The notes under the pieces were generated by a model that saw only the letters and a program-made list of their open reading frames with translations, did no database searches and was not told where the DNA came from. From positions 1-14,428 of the forward strand of contig DFOM01000004.1 of assembly GCA_002376725.1 (NCBI GenBank): a stretch of 14,428 nucleotides of DNA, given 5' to 3'. Position numbers and translations under genes: made by a program. Of the stretch, positions 1-7,210 are shown piece by piece (position 1 is the first letter of the stretch; each line of letters opens with the position of its first letter). The DNA is from Cloacimonetes bacterium UBA3541 (GTDB lineage: Bacteria > Cloacimonadota > Cloacimonadia > Cloacimonadales > Cloacimonadaceae).

Positions 1-595
1 GGGAATGCCTTGAAAAATATAAGCAAGATGATTTATAAATTAAGCTAACCCCTGACTCCTTCCTATCTCTTTGCTTAATAATTTGATTGTCATCTAGCAG
101 GTTCAAAATAAAGAAGACTTCAAATTCAGATTGAATATAATTAACGGTAATGCTGCTCTATTACTTACCTGTTATTTTAATCACTTATTTCTATTTTTCA
201 ATGTCAACTATCGTTAACTTACTATCTGGATAATGATTTCCTTAGACATTACAATAATACGCCAGAATACCTTAAAAATACCAAATAAAAATTTAAAGAA
301 TCTGGATAACCTCAAAACACTATATTTTTTAAATTCTTATATTCAAATCTGGTTTTCCGACTATTTTAGATAGAAAAAAGACCTGATAAAAGAAATTCTC
401 TTAAAAGAGGTTTTCCAGATTGTAGTGTAAAATTACATTCGTATGGTCGTTCAATTAGCTTATATTTATATAAATAAAGTGATGCGATTTTCAAAATTGT
501 TTAAGATTTAGTATAAGATTGGTAGTTTTCCAAATCAAAAAATTGGAGCTTTTTCTTGACATAGTGGATAATATAAATTTTCATGGTTTAATAAT
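1..595. other. AT-rich region without a convincing gene
   Basis: No open frame of gene-like length or recognisable protein is seen here on either strand. At the extreme left, a short frame at 3-38 (reading ECLEKYKQDDL then stop) could be the last codons of a + strand gene that begins outside the window, but it is too short to prove; another frame stops at 46-48. The rest is AT-rich with frequent stops. Small structures include an inverted pair AATCTGG (346-352) / CCAGATT (415-421), a short CTCTT-AA-AAGAG hairpin just upstream of the second arm, and a TGTAA-AA-TTACA palindrome near 427-438. None is strong enough to name. The last 50 bases hold the probable tRNA promoter. Confidence 0.5.
543..584 (+). 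promoter_or_regulatory. Probable sigma-70-type promoter for tRNA-Lys and the metK leader
   Basis: Two overlapping candidates are visible. One has a perfect TTGACA -35 box at 556-561, a 17-base spacer and a weak TTTCAT -10 at 579-584, which would start transcription about five bases before the tRNA. The other has TTGGAG at 543-548, an 18-base spacer and a good GATAAT at 567-572. I cannot decide between them. No equally good promoter lies between the tRNA and the riboswitch-like element, so the same promoter may drive both. Confidence 0.42.
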
Positions 596-671
596 GCATC
601 TCTAGCTCAGGTGGTAGAGCAACTGACTCTTAATCAGTGGGTCCGGGGTTCGAATCCCCGGAGATGTACCA
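596..671 (+). tRNA. tRNA-Lys, anticodon CTT
   Basis: A complete 76-base cloverleaf can be folded. The acceptor stem is GCATCTC/GAGATGT. The D arm is GCTC...GAGC, the anticodon stem ACTGA/TCAGT with loop CTCTTAA, and the T arm CGGGG-TTCGAAT-CCCCG. The discriminator is A and the CCA end is encoded. The anticodon CTT (629-631) reads AAG lysine codons. The terminal acceptor pair is a G-U wobble rather than G-C. No terminator lies directly behind it: only about ten AU-rich bases separate its CCA end from the SAM-II-like element. The first intrinsic terminator downstream is the riboswitch's own hairpin at 737-760. Confidence 0.95.
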
Positions 672-680
672 ATATTTTTA

Positions 681-730
681 GATGCGGTGATTTGCCCTTT
701 GCTCCGCGGTAAATGTGCTAAAGTGCGGCA
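681..730 (+). promoter_or_regulatory. SAM-II-like riboswitch aptamer upstream of metK
   Basis: The segment follows the SAM-II (S-adenosylmethionine class II) order as I remember it: P1 5' strand, GATTT, pseudoknot strand, P1 3' strand, TAAAT, GCTAAA, then the 3' pseudoknot strand. P1 is TGCGG (683-687) with CCGCG (704-708). GATTT is at 689-693, TAAAT at 710-714 and GCTAAAG at 717-723. The H-type pseudoknot can form between TGCC (693-696) and GGCA (727-730), continued by CTTT (697-700) with AAAG (720-723). SAM-II aptamers of about 50 nt sense S-adenosylmethionine, the product of the metK gene that follows, which fits feedback control. The weaker point is that the short P2a helix is not obvious. 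The identification rests on memory of the consensus, not on a covariance search. Confidence 0.78.
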
Positions 731-748
731 TTTTATCCGGCTTTAGCA
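716..748 (+). promoter_or_regulatory. Predicted antiterminator hairpin of the metK leader
   Basis: TGCTAAAG (716-723) is perfectly complementary to CTTTAGCA (741-748). A T724-G740 wobble, a bulged G725 and CGG/CCG (726-728 with 737-739) extend the helix. It would occupy the conserved GCTAAAG segment and the 3' pseudoknot strand of the aptamer, and also the whole 5' arm of the terminator. Aptamer folding and this helix are therefore mutually exclusive. Ligand binding should free the terminator arm and switch metK off. The pairing is read directly from sequence; the mechanism is inferred. Confidence 0.68.
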
Positions 749-760
749 GCCGGTTTTTTT
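737..760 (+). terminator. Rho-independent terminator in the metK leader
   Basis: A perfect 6-bp GC-rich stem CCGGCT (737-742) / AGCCGG (748-753) with loop TTAGC is followed by seven T residues (754-760). It lies about 80 bases before the metK start and can serve both as the off-state of the SAM-II-like switch and as the only visible terminator for the tRNA transcript. Confidence 0.85.
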
Positions 761-838
761 ATGTATAGAAAGCAAAGAGTACTCTAGCAGCACCTTAAAA
801 AAAGAAAATTATTCTGTAAGTTAATAAAGGAGAATTGA

Positions 839-2011
839 ATGACTGCCTTACATGAGAACAAACCCTGTGAGAAAAATGAGTATGTATTTACTTCGGAATC
901 CGTGTCAGAAGGTCATCCAGATAAAGTCTGTGATCAGATTTCAGATGCCATACTGGATGCTTATTTAAAAGAAGATCCACGCTCTCGCGTAGCTTGTGAA
1001 ACGCTATGCACCGAAGATAGAGTAATTCTTTCAGGAGAAATATCTTCGCCCGTAAACTTTAGTCTGGATATTGATTCTATTGTGCGTAAAGTAATCAAGG
1101 ATATCGGTTATGTTCATTCCGGCATTGGTTTTGATTATAATTGTGAGATTAATAATTATCTCCATGCCCAGGAAGCCGCATTAAGAGATAATGAAGGAGC
1201 AGGTGATCAGGGTTTAATGTTTGGCTATGCCTGCATTCAGACCAGGTATTTTATGCCTGCACCAATTGCTATGGCACACAAACTTTTACAAAATCTGGCA
1301 AAGCTACGTAAAAATGGAACCATCCCTTATCTTCTTCCCGATGCTAAATCTCAGGTTAGTATGCGTTTTTGTGGAAGAAAACCTGTATCTGTAGAAACTG
1401 TTGTTATCTCCACTCATCACATGCATATCAGTAAAACAGAATTTGAAGAAATGAAAAGAGCCATAAATCAGCTGGTCATTAAACCCACTATAGAAGAAAT
1501 GGAGAACGATACTTGTAGCACCTTCCAGGCTAATAATTATCAGGTAAAAATTAATCCCTTGAACGAATGGGAAGAAGGCGGTCCTGCTGCAGATACAGGA
1601 CTTACCGGAAGAAAAATTATAGTTGATACCTATGGTGGATGGGCACAACATGGAGGTGGTTCTTTTTCAGGTAAAGATGCCACTAAAGTTGACCGTAGTG
1701 CTTCCTATATGGCAAGGCATATAGCTAAAAGTATTGTTGCTTCAGGTCTGGCAGAAGAATGCTTGTTACAATTAAGTTTTATCATTGGAGAAGCCGAGCC
1801 CATATCTTTGATGGTGGATACTTTCGGAACCAGTAAGATGAGTGAAAAAGAACTGGAATCTCTTATCCGTAAGAGTTTCCCCTTGACAGTAAAAGGAATA
1901 ATAGAGTATCTTGATCTTAGAAAATCCATATTTTCCCCCACTGCTTCTTATGGTCACTTTGGTCGTGATGAAGAAAACTTCACTTGGGAAAGGGTCAAAG
2001 AATTAAAATAG
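839..2011 (+). CDS. metK: S-adenosylmethionine synthetase (methionine adenosyltransferase)
   Basis: This cytosolic enzyme makes S-adenosylmethionine from ATP and methionine, releasing phosphate and pyrophosphate. The 390 residues match the usual MetK length. Family motifs in order are FTSESVSEGHPDK (residues 17-29, with the catalytic-site His26 and Asp28), GAGDQG (120-125), PYLLPDAKSQV, the NPLNEWEEGGPAADTGLTGR stretch, the glycine-rich HGGGSFSGKDATKVDRS loop and, near the C-terminus, PTASYGHFGR. The ATG at 839 has AAGGAG six bases upstream (827-832). The gene is preceded by a SAM-II-like aptamer, an antiterminator and a terminator, so expression is probably repressed by its own product at the level of transcription elongation. 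kdsA begins about ten bases after the stop. No sign of damage or fusion is seen. Confidence 0.97.
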   Translation: MTALHENKPCEKNEYVFTSESVSEGHPDKVCDQISDAILDAYLKEDPRSRVACETLCTEDRVILSGEISSPVNFSLDIDSIVRKVIKDIGYVHSGIGFDYNCEINNYLHAQEAALRDNEGAGDQGLMFGYACIQTRYFMPAPIAMAHKLLQNLAKLRKNGTIPYLLPDAKSQVSMRFCGRKPVSVETVVISTHHMHISKTEFEEMKRAINQLVIKPTIEEMENDTCSTFQANNYQVKINPLNEWEEGGPAADTGLTGRKIIVDTYGGWAQHGGGSFSGKDATKVDRSASYMARHIAKSIVASGLAEECLLQLSFIIGEAEPISLMVDTFGTSKMSEKELESLIRKSFPLTVKGIIEYLDLRKSIFSPTASYGHFGRDEENFTWERVKELK

Positions 2012-2019
2012 ACAGGATA

Positions 2020-2823
2020 ATGGACTTATATAAAAAGCTAAAAACCACTCCCGATTTCTTCTTAATTGCAGGTCCTTGCGTGGTAGAAAACGACATAGTT
2101 ATGCATAAAGTAGCTGAAACTTTAGTTCAACTGCAGGAAGAAACCAGTATTACAGTAATATTTAAAGCTTCTTATAAAAAAGCCAATAGAAGTTCGGTTG
2201 AATCTTATATGGGACCAGGTGAGGAAGAAGGTTTACGCTCTTTAGAACACATAAAGAGCGAGTTCCATTTGCCCGTATTAACTGATGTCCATGAAACAAT
2301 TGAAATTGCAGCAGCAGCACAGGTTTGTGATATCCTTCAGATTCCCGCATTTCTCTGCCGACAAACCGAACTCATCCACGCTACAGCTGCGACGGAAAAA
2401 ATCATTAATATCAAAAAGGGACAATTTATGGCTCCTGAAGATATGCAACAGACGGCACAAAAAGCTGGGGATAATCAACAAATACTGCTAACCGAACGCG
2501 GAACCTGTTTTGGCTATCACAATCTAGTAGTAGATTTTCGTAGTTTCAGCATTATGCATTCTTTTGGCTATCCGGTGGTCTATGATGTAACCCACTCCTT
2601 ACAGTTACCCTCATCCGGTAAAATATCAGGTGGTAATCCTGAATTTGCACCTATGATGGCAAAAGCAGCTATAGCTACAGGTAAAGTGCAGGGTCTTTTT
2701 ATAGAAACACATCCGGAGCCAGAAAAAGCTTTGAGTGATGCAGCAAGTATGCTAAGATTGAACTTGCTTGCTCCACTAATCAAAGAATGCTTGCAGATAT
2801 CTCATTTAAGGAATAAACAATGA
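2020..2823 (+). CDS. kdsA: 3-deoxy-8-phosphooctulonate (Kdo-8-phosphate) synthase
   Basis: KdsA condenses arabinose-5-phosphate with phosphoenolpyruvate to give Kdo-8-phosphate, the first committed step to the Kdo sugar of LPS. Recognisable blocks are IAGPCVVEN, KASYKKANRSS, GPGEEEG, TDVHE, QIPAFLCRQT, NIKKGQF, LTERGTCFGYHNLVVD, YDVTHSLQLP and FIETHPEPEKALSD. Cys20 in the IAGPC motif, with the His of THSLQ, the Glu of FIETHP and the Asp of ALSD, are the ligands known from metal-dependent KdsA enzymes (Aquifex type), so I infer a metal-dependent form. I chose the ATG at 2020 (267 aa), although its AGGA is only two bases away. An in-frame TTG at 1984, inside metK, would add 12 residues that lack family similarity. 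The stop overlaps the kdsC start in ATGA. Confidence 0.95.
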   Translation: MDLYKKLKTTPDFFLIAGPCVVENDIVMHKVAETLVQLQEETSITVIFKASYKKANRSSVESYMGPGEEEGLRSLEHIKSEFHLPVLTDVHETIEIAAAAQVCDILQIPAFLCRQTELIHATAATEKIINIKKGQFMAPEDMQQTAQKAGDNQQILLTERGTCFGYHNLVVDFRSFSIMHSFGYPVVYDVTHSLQLPSSGKISGGNPEFAPMMAKAAIATGKVQGLFIETHPEPEKALSDAASMLRLNLLAPLIKECLQISHLRNKQ

Positions 2824-3377
2824 ATTTTACTCATATACAAAAACCATTTAAACCTACCTTAAACTGGACAAAGATAAAACTGATGGTATTTGATTGCGAT
2901 GGAGTGCTAACGGATGGAAGAATTATTTACCATAGTTCTGGCGATGAAAGCAAGAATTTTGATGCCCATGATGGTATGGGCTTTAATATTTTGAAACACA
3001 CAGATATTAAAACTGCTATTATTACCGGTAGAAATTCATCTCTTTTAGAGCGTCGTTGTCAGGACCTAAAGATAGACTTCCTGTTTCAAGGGGTATTAAA
3101 TAAAGTAGATAAAATTAATCATCTTCTTCAAGAACTCGGACTTACTTTTGAAAATTTACTGATGATGGGAGATGATTGGAATGACCTCCCCTTGATACTT
3201 AAAGCTGCGATATCCGTTTGTCCAGCCAATACTTGCGAAGATGTGAAGGCTTTTTGCGATATTACTACCAAACATAATGGCGGAAGAGGAGCAGTTAGAG
3301 AATGTATTGAACTACTGCTTACTAATCAAGGAAGCTATGAGCAAGCGTTGCTCTCCTATCTTAACTCTATCAGTTAA
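2820..3377 (+). CDS. kdsC: 3-deoxy-D-manno-octulosonate 8-phosphate phosphatase (HAD family)
   Basis: KdsC removes the phosphate from Kdo-8-phosphate to give free Kdo, directly following KdsA in the pathway. The 185-residue protein is a compact C0-type HAD hydrolase. It has motif I FDCDGVLTDG (nucleophile Asp25, acid/base Asp27), motif II IITGRNSS, a Lys in the NKVDKI stretch and motif III GDDWNDLPL. The C-terminal KHNGGRGAVRE segment is typical of tetrameric KdsC. The usual GDDxNDLP is kept, with Trp in the variable place. It starts within the kdsA stop (ATGA) and its 3' end overlaps the lptC start by 41 bases, so the genes are very likely translationally coupled. Without KdsA beside it, a CMP-NeuAc-type phosphatase could be argued; with it, KdsC is the clear call. 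Confidence 0.95.
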   Translation: MNFTHIQKPFKPTLNWTKIKLMVFDCDGVLTDGRIIYHSSGDESKNFDAHDGMGFNILKHTDIKTAIITGRNSSLLERRCQDLKIDFLFQGVLNKVDKINHLLQELGLTFENLLMMGDDWNDLPLILKAAISVCPANTCEDVKAFCDITTKHNGGRGAVRECIELLLTNQGSYEQALLSYLNSIS

Positions 3378-3909
3378 ACTGATTCTTTTAAGCACTCTCT
3401 TGGCACTTTGTGCCTGTGGGAAAAGTAATCTGGATATGAAAACTGAAACTATGAAACGTGGAATTCCCGATGAAACGAGCAGTAATGTTACTCTTACCGA
3501 ATATGAACAAAATAGAATAGCATATATTTTAAATGCAGAACGCATAGAGCGTTATTATGATCGTCGCATTTTGAACGCATATAAAGTAGAGATAGAAGCT
3601 CTGGACAAGAAAACCGGCGGAACTTCTGTTTTAAAAGCCGATAGCACTATTGTAGATGAAGCAAGGAATATGATTTTAGCATATGGAAATGTTCAGCTAA
3701 TGTCTGCTGAGGGAAGCATTTTCACTAATAGAATGATCTGGGACCGCAATAGTGATGTTATTGTTGCCCCGGATACTGTTATGCTTGTTAGGGCAGGAAA
3801 TATATTACGGGGAAAAAATCTCCGTACGAATTTAAGTATCTATCCCACTGAGATGGATAGTATTTCTGCAGAAGGTTTATTTGAAGAAAAAGAATTTCTT
3901 AATTGGTAG
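3337..3909 (+). CDS. lptC: LPS export periplasmic bridge protein LptC (putative lipoprotein)
   Basis: LptC passes lipopolysaccharide from the inner-membrane LptB2FG transporter to LptA. The call rests on the beta-rich OstA/LptC-like body (residues about 75-190, with patterns such as YKVEIEALD, LKADSTIVDEARNMILAYGNVQL and GSIFTNRMIWDR) and on its place between kdsC and lptA. The ATG at 3337 (190 aa) has AAGGA four bases upstream and gives a clean N-terminus: SKR, a hydrophobic stretch, then LCAC with Cys27 followed by Gly. This looks like a lipobox, so the protein may be lipid-anchored instead of having the single transmembrane anchor known from E. coli LptC. A longer frame from 3277 would put 20 polar residues before the signal and is less likely. 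Sequence similarity is low, as is usual for LptC. Confidence 0.82.
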   Translation: MSKRCSPILTLSVKLILLSTLLALCACGKSNLDMKTETMKRGIPDETSSNVTLTEYEQNRIAYILNAERIERYYDRRILNAYKVEIEALDKKTGGTSVLKADSTIVDEARNMILAYGNVQLMSAEGSIFTNRMIWDRNSDVIVAPDTVMLVRAGNILRGKNLRTNLSIYPTEMDSISAEGLFEEKEFLNW

Positions 3910-4963
3910 TCTTCTGCTTTTAATTATGTTACCTGTTCTAGCTCAAAAGACAGAGCCATTGCGGGTGATACATTCAGATAAATTATACCTAACAAAAGTC
4001 CAGGAAGAACAAGTAATGCGTCTAGAAGGTAAGGTCCATTTCTTCTATGGTGAAACAGAATTTCGCGGTGATCGAGCAACCATTTTAAATCTACAAAAGA
4101 TTGCTCGTTTGGATGGAAATGTTAAAGTTAATAACGATTCTTTGACCCTTTTCGCTGATAGTTTAACCTACTATAGGATTCCTGATGAGGTTAATGCAGG
4201 TGGAAAAATATATATTGAAGAAAGTAAAAAAGGTAGTGCTTTTCGCTGGTTTCGTTCCAATTATGCCATCTATAATCAGAGATATAATCGTGTCACAGTA
4301 TGGGAAAATGTCTCTGCTTACGATCAAGAGGAAAACACTACCATATTTTGTGGTTATGCCTTTTGGGATAGAAATGAAGGTTATGCATATATGATTGAAA
4401 AACCCCGAATAATCACAGCTCAAGAGGATACTCTTTATGTAAATGCAGATAAAATGGAATATTTTGAAAAAGAAAGAAAATTGGTAGCTACTTTCAATGT
4501 CCAGACTAACACTAATGATTATCTGACCACAAGCGATTTTCTTCTCTATTTCTTAAAAGAAGATAAAGCGGTGTTCACTGGAATGCCAGAATTTCATTCT
4601 GACTATGCTAAAGCAGAAGCGGATGAATTTTATCTGTATTTTAAGGAAAGAAAATTGAACCGCGCTGAACTCATTGATTCCTGTAGAGTGGAATTCTCTG
4701 AAGAAGCTCTGGGTCAAAGATTAAACTGGGTTGTAGCAGATTATATTGATATAGGATTTGAAGAAAATCAAATCCGTTCCTTTAATGCAGAGAGAGCAGT
4801 TAAATATCATTATATTCGTCAAAAGACAGAGAAAAACGATTACTTTGATAACACTGCAACAGGAGATTATCTTGAAGTTCAATTTACTCCGGAAAACAAA
4901 CTTGATTATATGAAAATGAATATGAATATCAAAGGGATATACAAATTCCAAAACAAATCTTGA
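3881..4963 (+). CDS. lptA: OstA-like LPS transport protein, large LptA
   Basis: LptA-type proteins form the periplasmic beta-jellyroll bridge that carries LPS to the outer membrane. The N-terminus has Lys residues 2-4, a hydrophobic run and LPVLAQ, a Sec signal peptide probably cut after Ala21. The body shows repeated OstA-type strands (HSDKLYLTK, MRLEGKVHFFYGETEFRGD, ARLDGNVKV, LTLFADSLTYY), then a second half with similar strands (LYVNADKMEYFEKERKLVATFNV, DFLLYFLKEDKAVFTGMPEF). At 360 residues it is about twice E. coli LptA, so it may hold two OstA units; larger OstA-like proteins occur in Bacteroidetes-type bacteria. The start is TTG at 3881, supported by AGAAGG at 3870-3875 and the signal peptide that follows; it overlaps lptC by 29 bases. 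No LptD barrel domain is visible. Confidence 0.85.
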   Translation: MKKKNFLIGSLLLLIMLPVLAQKTEPLRVIHSDKLYLTKVQEEQVMRLEGKVHFFYGETEFRGDRATILNLQKIARLDGNVKVNNDSLTLFADSLTYYRIPDEVNAGGKIYIEESKKGSAFRWFRSNYAIYNQRYNRVTVWENVSAYDQEENTTIFCGYAFWDRNEGYAYMIEKPRIITAQEDTLYVNADKMEYFEKERKLVATFNVQTNTNDYLTTSDFLLYFLKEDKAVFTGMPEFHSDYAKAEADEFYLYFKERKLNRAELIDSCRVEFSEEALGQRLNWVVADYIDIGFEENQIRSFNAERAVKYHYIRQKTEKNDYFDNTATGDYLEVQFTPENKLDYMKMNMNIKGIYKFQNKS

Positions 4964-4995
4964 CAGACTTAAGAGCTTACCTTAGGAGTTAATTT

Positions 4996-5745
4996 ATGGA
5001 AACTCATAAAATTCAAGCCCAGAATCTAGTAAAGATCTACGGAAAACGTAAGGTGGTCAATAACCTCAGTCTGGAAATGCAACAGGGAGAAGTGGTTGGA
5101 ATTCTGGGACCTAACGGAGCAGGTAAAACTACAACCTTCTATATGATTCTGGGTTTAGCAAAACCTAATGAAGGAAAAGTACTCCTGAATAATAAAGACA
5201 TCACGCATTTGCCAATGTATCGTCGGGCTAGACTTGGACTGGGATATCTGGCACAGACTCCTTCAATCTTCTCTAAACTTACTGTAGAAGAGAATATTTT
5301 AGCTATATTACAGACTTTGAAAATAAGTAAACAGGAACAAAGAAGAAGGCTGGAGGAGGCTTTAGCTGAACTTAATCTAACTCCTCTTGCCAAACAAAAA
5401 GCTTATACTCTTTCTGGGGGTGAAAGACGTAAATTGGAAATTACTCGCTCGCTGCTCACTAATCCAACTTTTATCTTTATGGATGAACCCTTTGCAGGTG
5501 TTGACCCTATAACCGTGGCTGATATTCAAGATATTATTGCCAAATTGAGAGATAAGAATATTGGAATAATGGTTACTGACCACAATGTATTTGAGACTTT
5601 GAAAATAGTAAACCGTGCTTATATTATATTTGAAGGAAAAATTATAGTATCTGGTTCCTCGTGGGAGCTAATAAATGATGAAAAAGCAAAAAAATTATAT
5701 TTAGGTGATAGGTTCTTAAGTAACCCTTTTGAGTCCAAACAATGA
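4996..5745 (+). CDS. lptB: LPS export ABC transporter ATP-binding protein LptB
   Basis: LptB is the cytoplasmic ATPase that powers extraction of LPS from the inner membrane with LptF and LptG, which are not in this window. The 249 residues form one complete ABC domain. It has Walker A GPNGAGKTT (38-46), a Q-loop in GYLAQTPSIFSKLT, signature LSGGERRK (139-146), Walker B FIFMDEPFAGVDP with catalytic Glu164, and the switch His196 in VTDHNV. YLAQTPSIFSKLTVEEN, FAGVDPITVADIQ and the C-terminal YLGDRF are LptB hallmarks that separate it from branched-chain amino acid ATPases. AGGAG at 4984-4988 lies seven bases before the ATG. A 32-base gap separates it from lptA, and its stop overlaps the rpoN start (ATGA). 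Confidence 0.97.
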   Translation: METHKIQAQNLVKIYGKRKVVNNLSLEMQQGEVVGILGPNGAGKTTTFYMILGLAKPNEGKVLLNNKDITHLPMYRRARLGLGYLAQTPSIFSKLTVEENILAILQTLKISKQEQRRRLEEALAELNLTPLAKQKAYTLSGGERRKLEITRSLLTNPTFIFMDEPFAGVDPITVADIQDIIAKLRDKNIGIMVTDHNVFETLKIVNRAYIIFEGKIIVSGSSWELINDEKAKKLYLGDRFLSNPFESKQ

Positions 5746-7199
5746 ATACTCTTAATCAGAATATATCAATGCGGCAGAAACAAGAGCTTGCTTTAAAGCC
5801 TAAGATGCTGCAATCTTTGAAAATGCTCTCACTTCCTATATTGGAACTGGAGAATTATATCAAACAAGAGCTGGTTAACAATCCTTTGTTAGAACTCCGT
5901 GATGATAAAGAAGAGGAAAACTTAGAAGAAACTCCAATGGCTATTGTTCCTGAAGAAAGTCAAAAAAACTCTGATGATACAGATAGCTCACTTGAATGGA
6001 GACAAACCCTAAATGAAGCTAAGGAACTAACTGAAATTTTGGACCAGTGGAACGAATATCATCAAAGCTACGAGGGTTATTCTTCTGAACCAGAGAAAGA
6101 GAAAAGAGAAGTTTTACTAATTTATGAAGATAGCGGCATAGAAAAATTTATGCAACAACTTTATCCTCTTTCCTTGCCCAACAATGAGATAGAATTTATT
6201 GAGGAATTGCTTGATAACTGTGATAGTTATGGATATCTTTCTGCTGATTATAATATAGAAAGAGTAGCTAAAGCTTATAACATTTCACCCGAACGGGCTA
6301 ATGAATTACATCATATAGTCTTACAATTACCTCCTAAAGGTATCACTGCTCGAAATATTAGTGAATGCCTTGAGGCTCAATTATCAGAAGAAGAACGCCA
6401 AAATCGCATCTTGCTCGGTTTATGCACTGACCAGTTTGAAAATTTAATCCATCGTCGCTACCAAAAAATAGCCTCTTATTACGGAGTTTCTGAAGACTGC
6501 ATCTTATTCTGGAAAGATGTGATAGCTAAACTAGATCCCAAACCAGGTTTACGTATTCTCACCCCTAGTTCTTCTTATATTGTTCCCGATATTATCATAA
6601 AATATATAGATGGCGATTTTGAAATTATTATTAACGACCATATAAGTCCTAATATCATCATTAGCCCCCATTACCGTAAGTTAATGACACAGGGTTCTTT
6701 GGACAAAGAAACCCTCAAATTTGTAAGAAAACGCATAAATAGTGCTAAGTTTCTAATAAAAAGTGTCTATATGCGCACCCGTACTCTGAAACGGGTTACT
6801 AAAGCAATAATAAAGTATCAATCTGATTTCTTCTATAAAGGAACAGGCATAATTCAACCTTTAACCTATTCCGTTATTGCCAGAGAACTTTCGGTAAATG
6901 AATCCACTGTATCCAGAGTAGTAAAACACAAGTATGCAGAAACTCCCTATGGAATTTTTGCTTTGAAAGATTTTTTCTCAAGCACTGCTGGAACTGATAC
7001 TCATAATGATAATATTTCTCGTCAGCAGATTAAATCTTTTATCTGTAGAATGGTAGCAAATGAGGATAAGAAGCACCCTCTTAGTGACCAAGAATTGGTG
7101 AATCTTCTTAAAGAGGAAGGACTAATCATATCCCGAAGAATTGTGGCTAAATATAGATTTGAATTGGGCATTTTAAATAGTCGTCTTCGTAAGATGTAA
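5742..7199 (+). CDS. rpoN: RNA polymerase sigma-54 factor
   Basis: Sigma-54 directs RNA polymerase to -24/-12 promoters and needs AAA+ activators to open them. All family regions are present in the 485 residues. Region I is Gln/Leu-rich (RQKQELALKPKMLQSLKML, then LELENYIKQELVNNPLLEL). An acidic linker follows (about 53-90, rich in E and D), then the core-binding domain and a helix-turn-helix in YSVIARELSVNESTVSRVVKHKY. ETPYGIFALKDFFSS comes next, and the C-terminal RpoN box SRRIVAKYRF lies at 464-473, where the common form is ARRTVAKYRE. Lying right after lptB is the classic position of rpoN in proteobacteria. No sigma-54 activator and no convincing -24/-12 promoter was found in the window. 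Translation is probably coupled to lptB by the 4-base overlap. Confidence 0.97.
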   Translation: MNTLNQNISMRQKQELALKPKMLQSLKMLSLPILELENYIKQELVNNPLLELRDDKEEENLEETPMAIVPEESQKNSDDTDSSLEWRQTLNEAKELTEILDQWNEYHQSYEGYSSEPEKEKREVLLIYEDSGIEKFMQQLYPLSLPNNEIEFIEELLDNCDSYGYLSADYNIERVAKAYNISPERANELHHIVLQLPPKGITARNISECLEAQLSEEERQNRILLGLCTDQFENLIHRRYQKIASYYGVSEDCILFWKDVIAKLDPKPGLRILTPSSSYIVPDIIIKYIDGDFEIIINDHISPNIIISPHYRKLMTQGSLDKETLKFVRKRINSAKFLIKSVYMRTRTLKRVTKAIIKYQSDFFYKGTGIIQPLTYSVIARELSVNESTVSRVVKHKYAETPYGIFALKDFFSSTAGTDTHNDNISRQQIKSFICRMVANEDKKHPLSDQELVNLLKEEGLIISRRIVAKYRFELGILNSRLRKM

Positions 7200-7210
7200 A
7201 GGAGAAACTT

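Noticed and set aside
346..421. AATCTGG/CCAGATT inverted pair as a regulatory or mobile element end
   Set aside because: Only seven matching bases in very AT-rich DNA with no target duplication or gene between them; likely chance.
681..760. Classical SAM-I (S-box) riboswitch or T-box leader
   Set aside because: The S-box multi-stem layout and conserved bulges are absent, as is the T-box antiterminator bulge sequence. The short pseudoknot layout fits SAM-II far better.
1304..1651. 115-codon open frame on the - strand within metK
   Set aside because: It lies wholly inside a strong, motif-rich + strand gene, shows no recognisable family and is best seen as a shadow frame. The same holds for the other antisense frames inside the listed genes.
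1984..2019. Upstream TTG start for kdsA inside metK
   Set aside because: It adds 12 basic residues not expected in KdsA. The ATG at 2020 gives a normal N-terminus just before IAGPC, although its AGGA is very close, so this is a preference and not proof.
3401..3414. TGGCAC...TGC sequence resembling a sigma-54 -24/-12 promoter
   Set aside because: The spacing and the -12 element do not fit the consensus. It falls in the lipobox codons of lptC and is really a small GGCAC/GTGCC inverted repeat.
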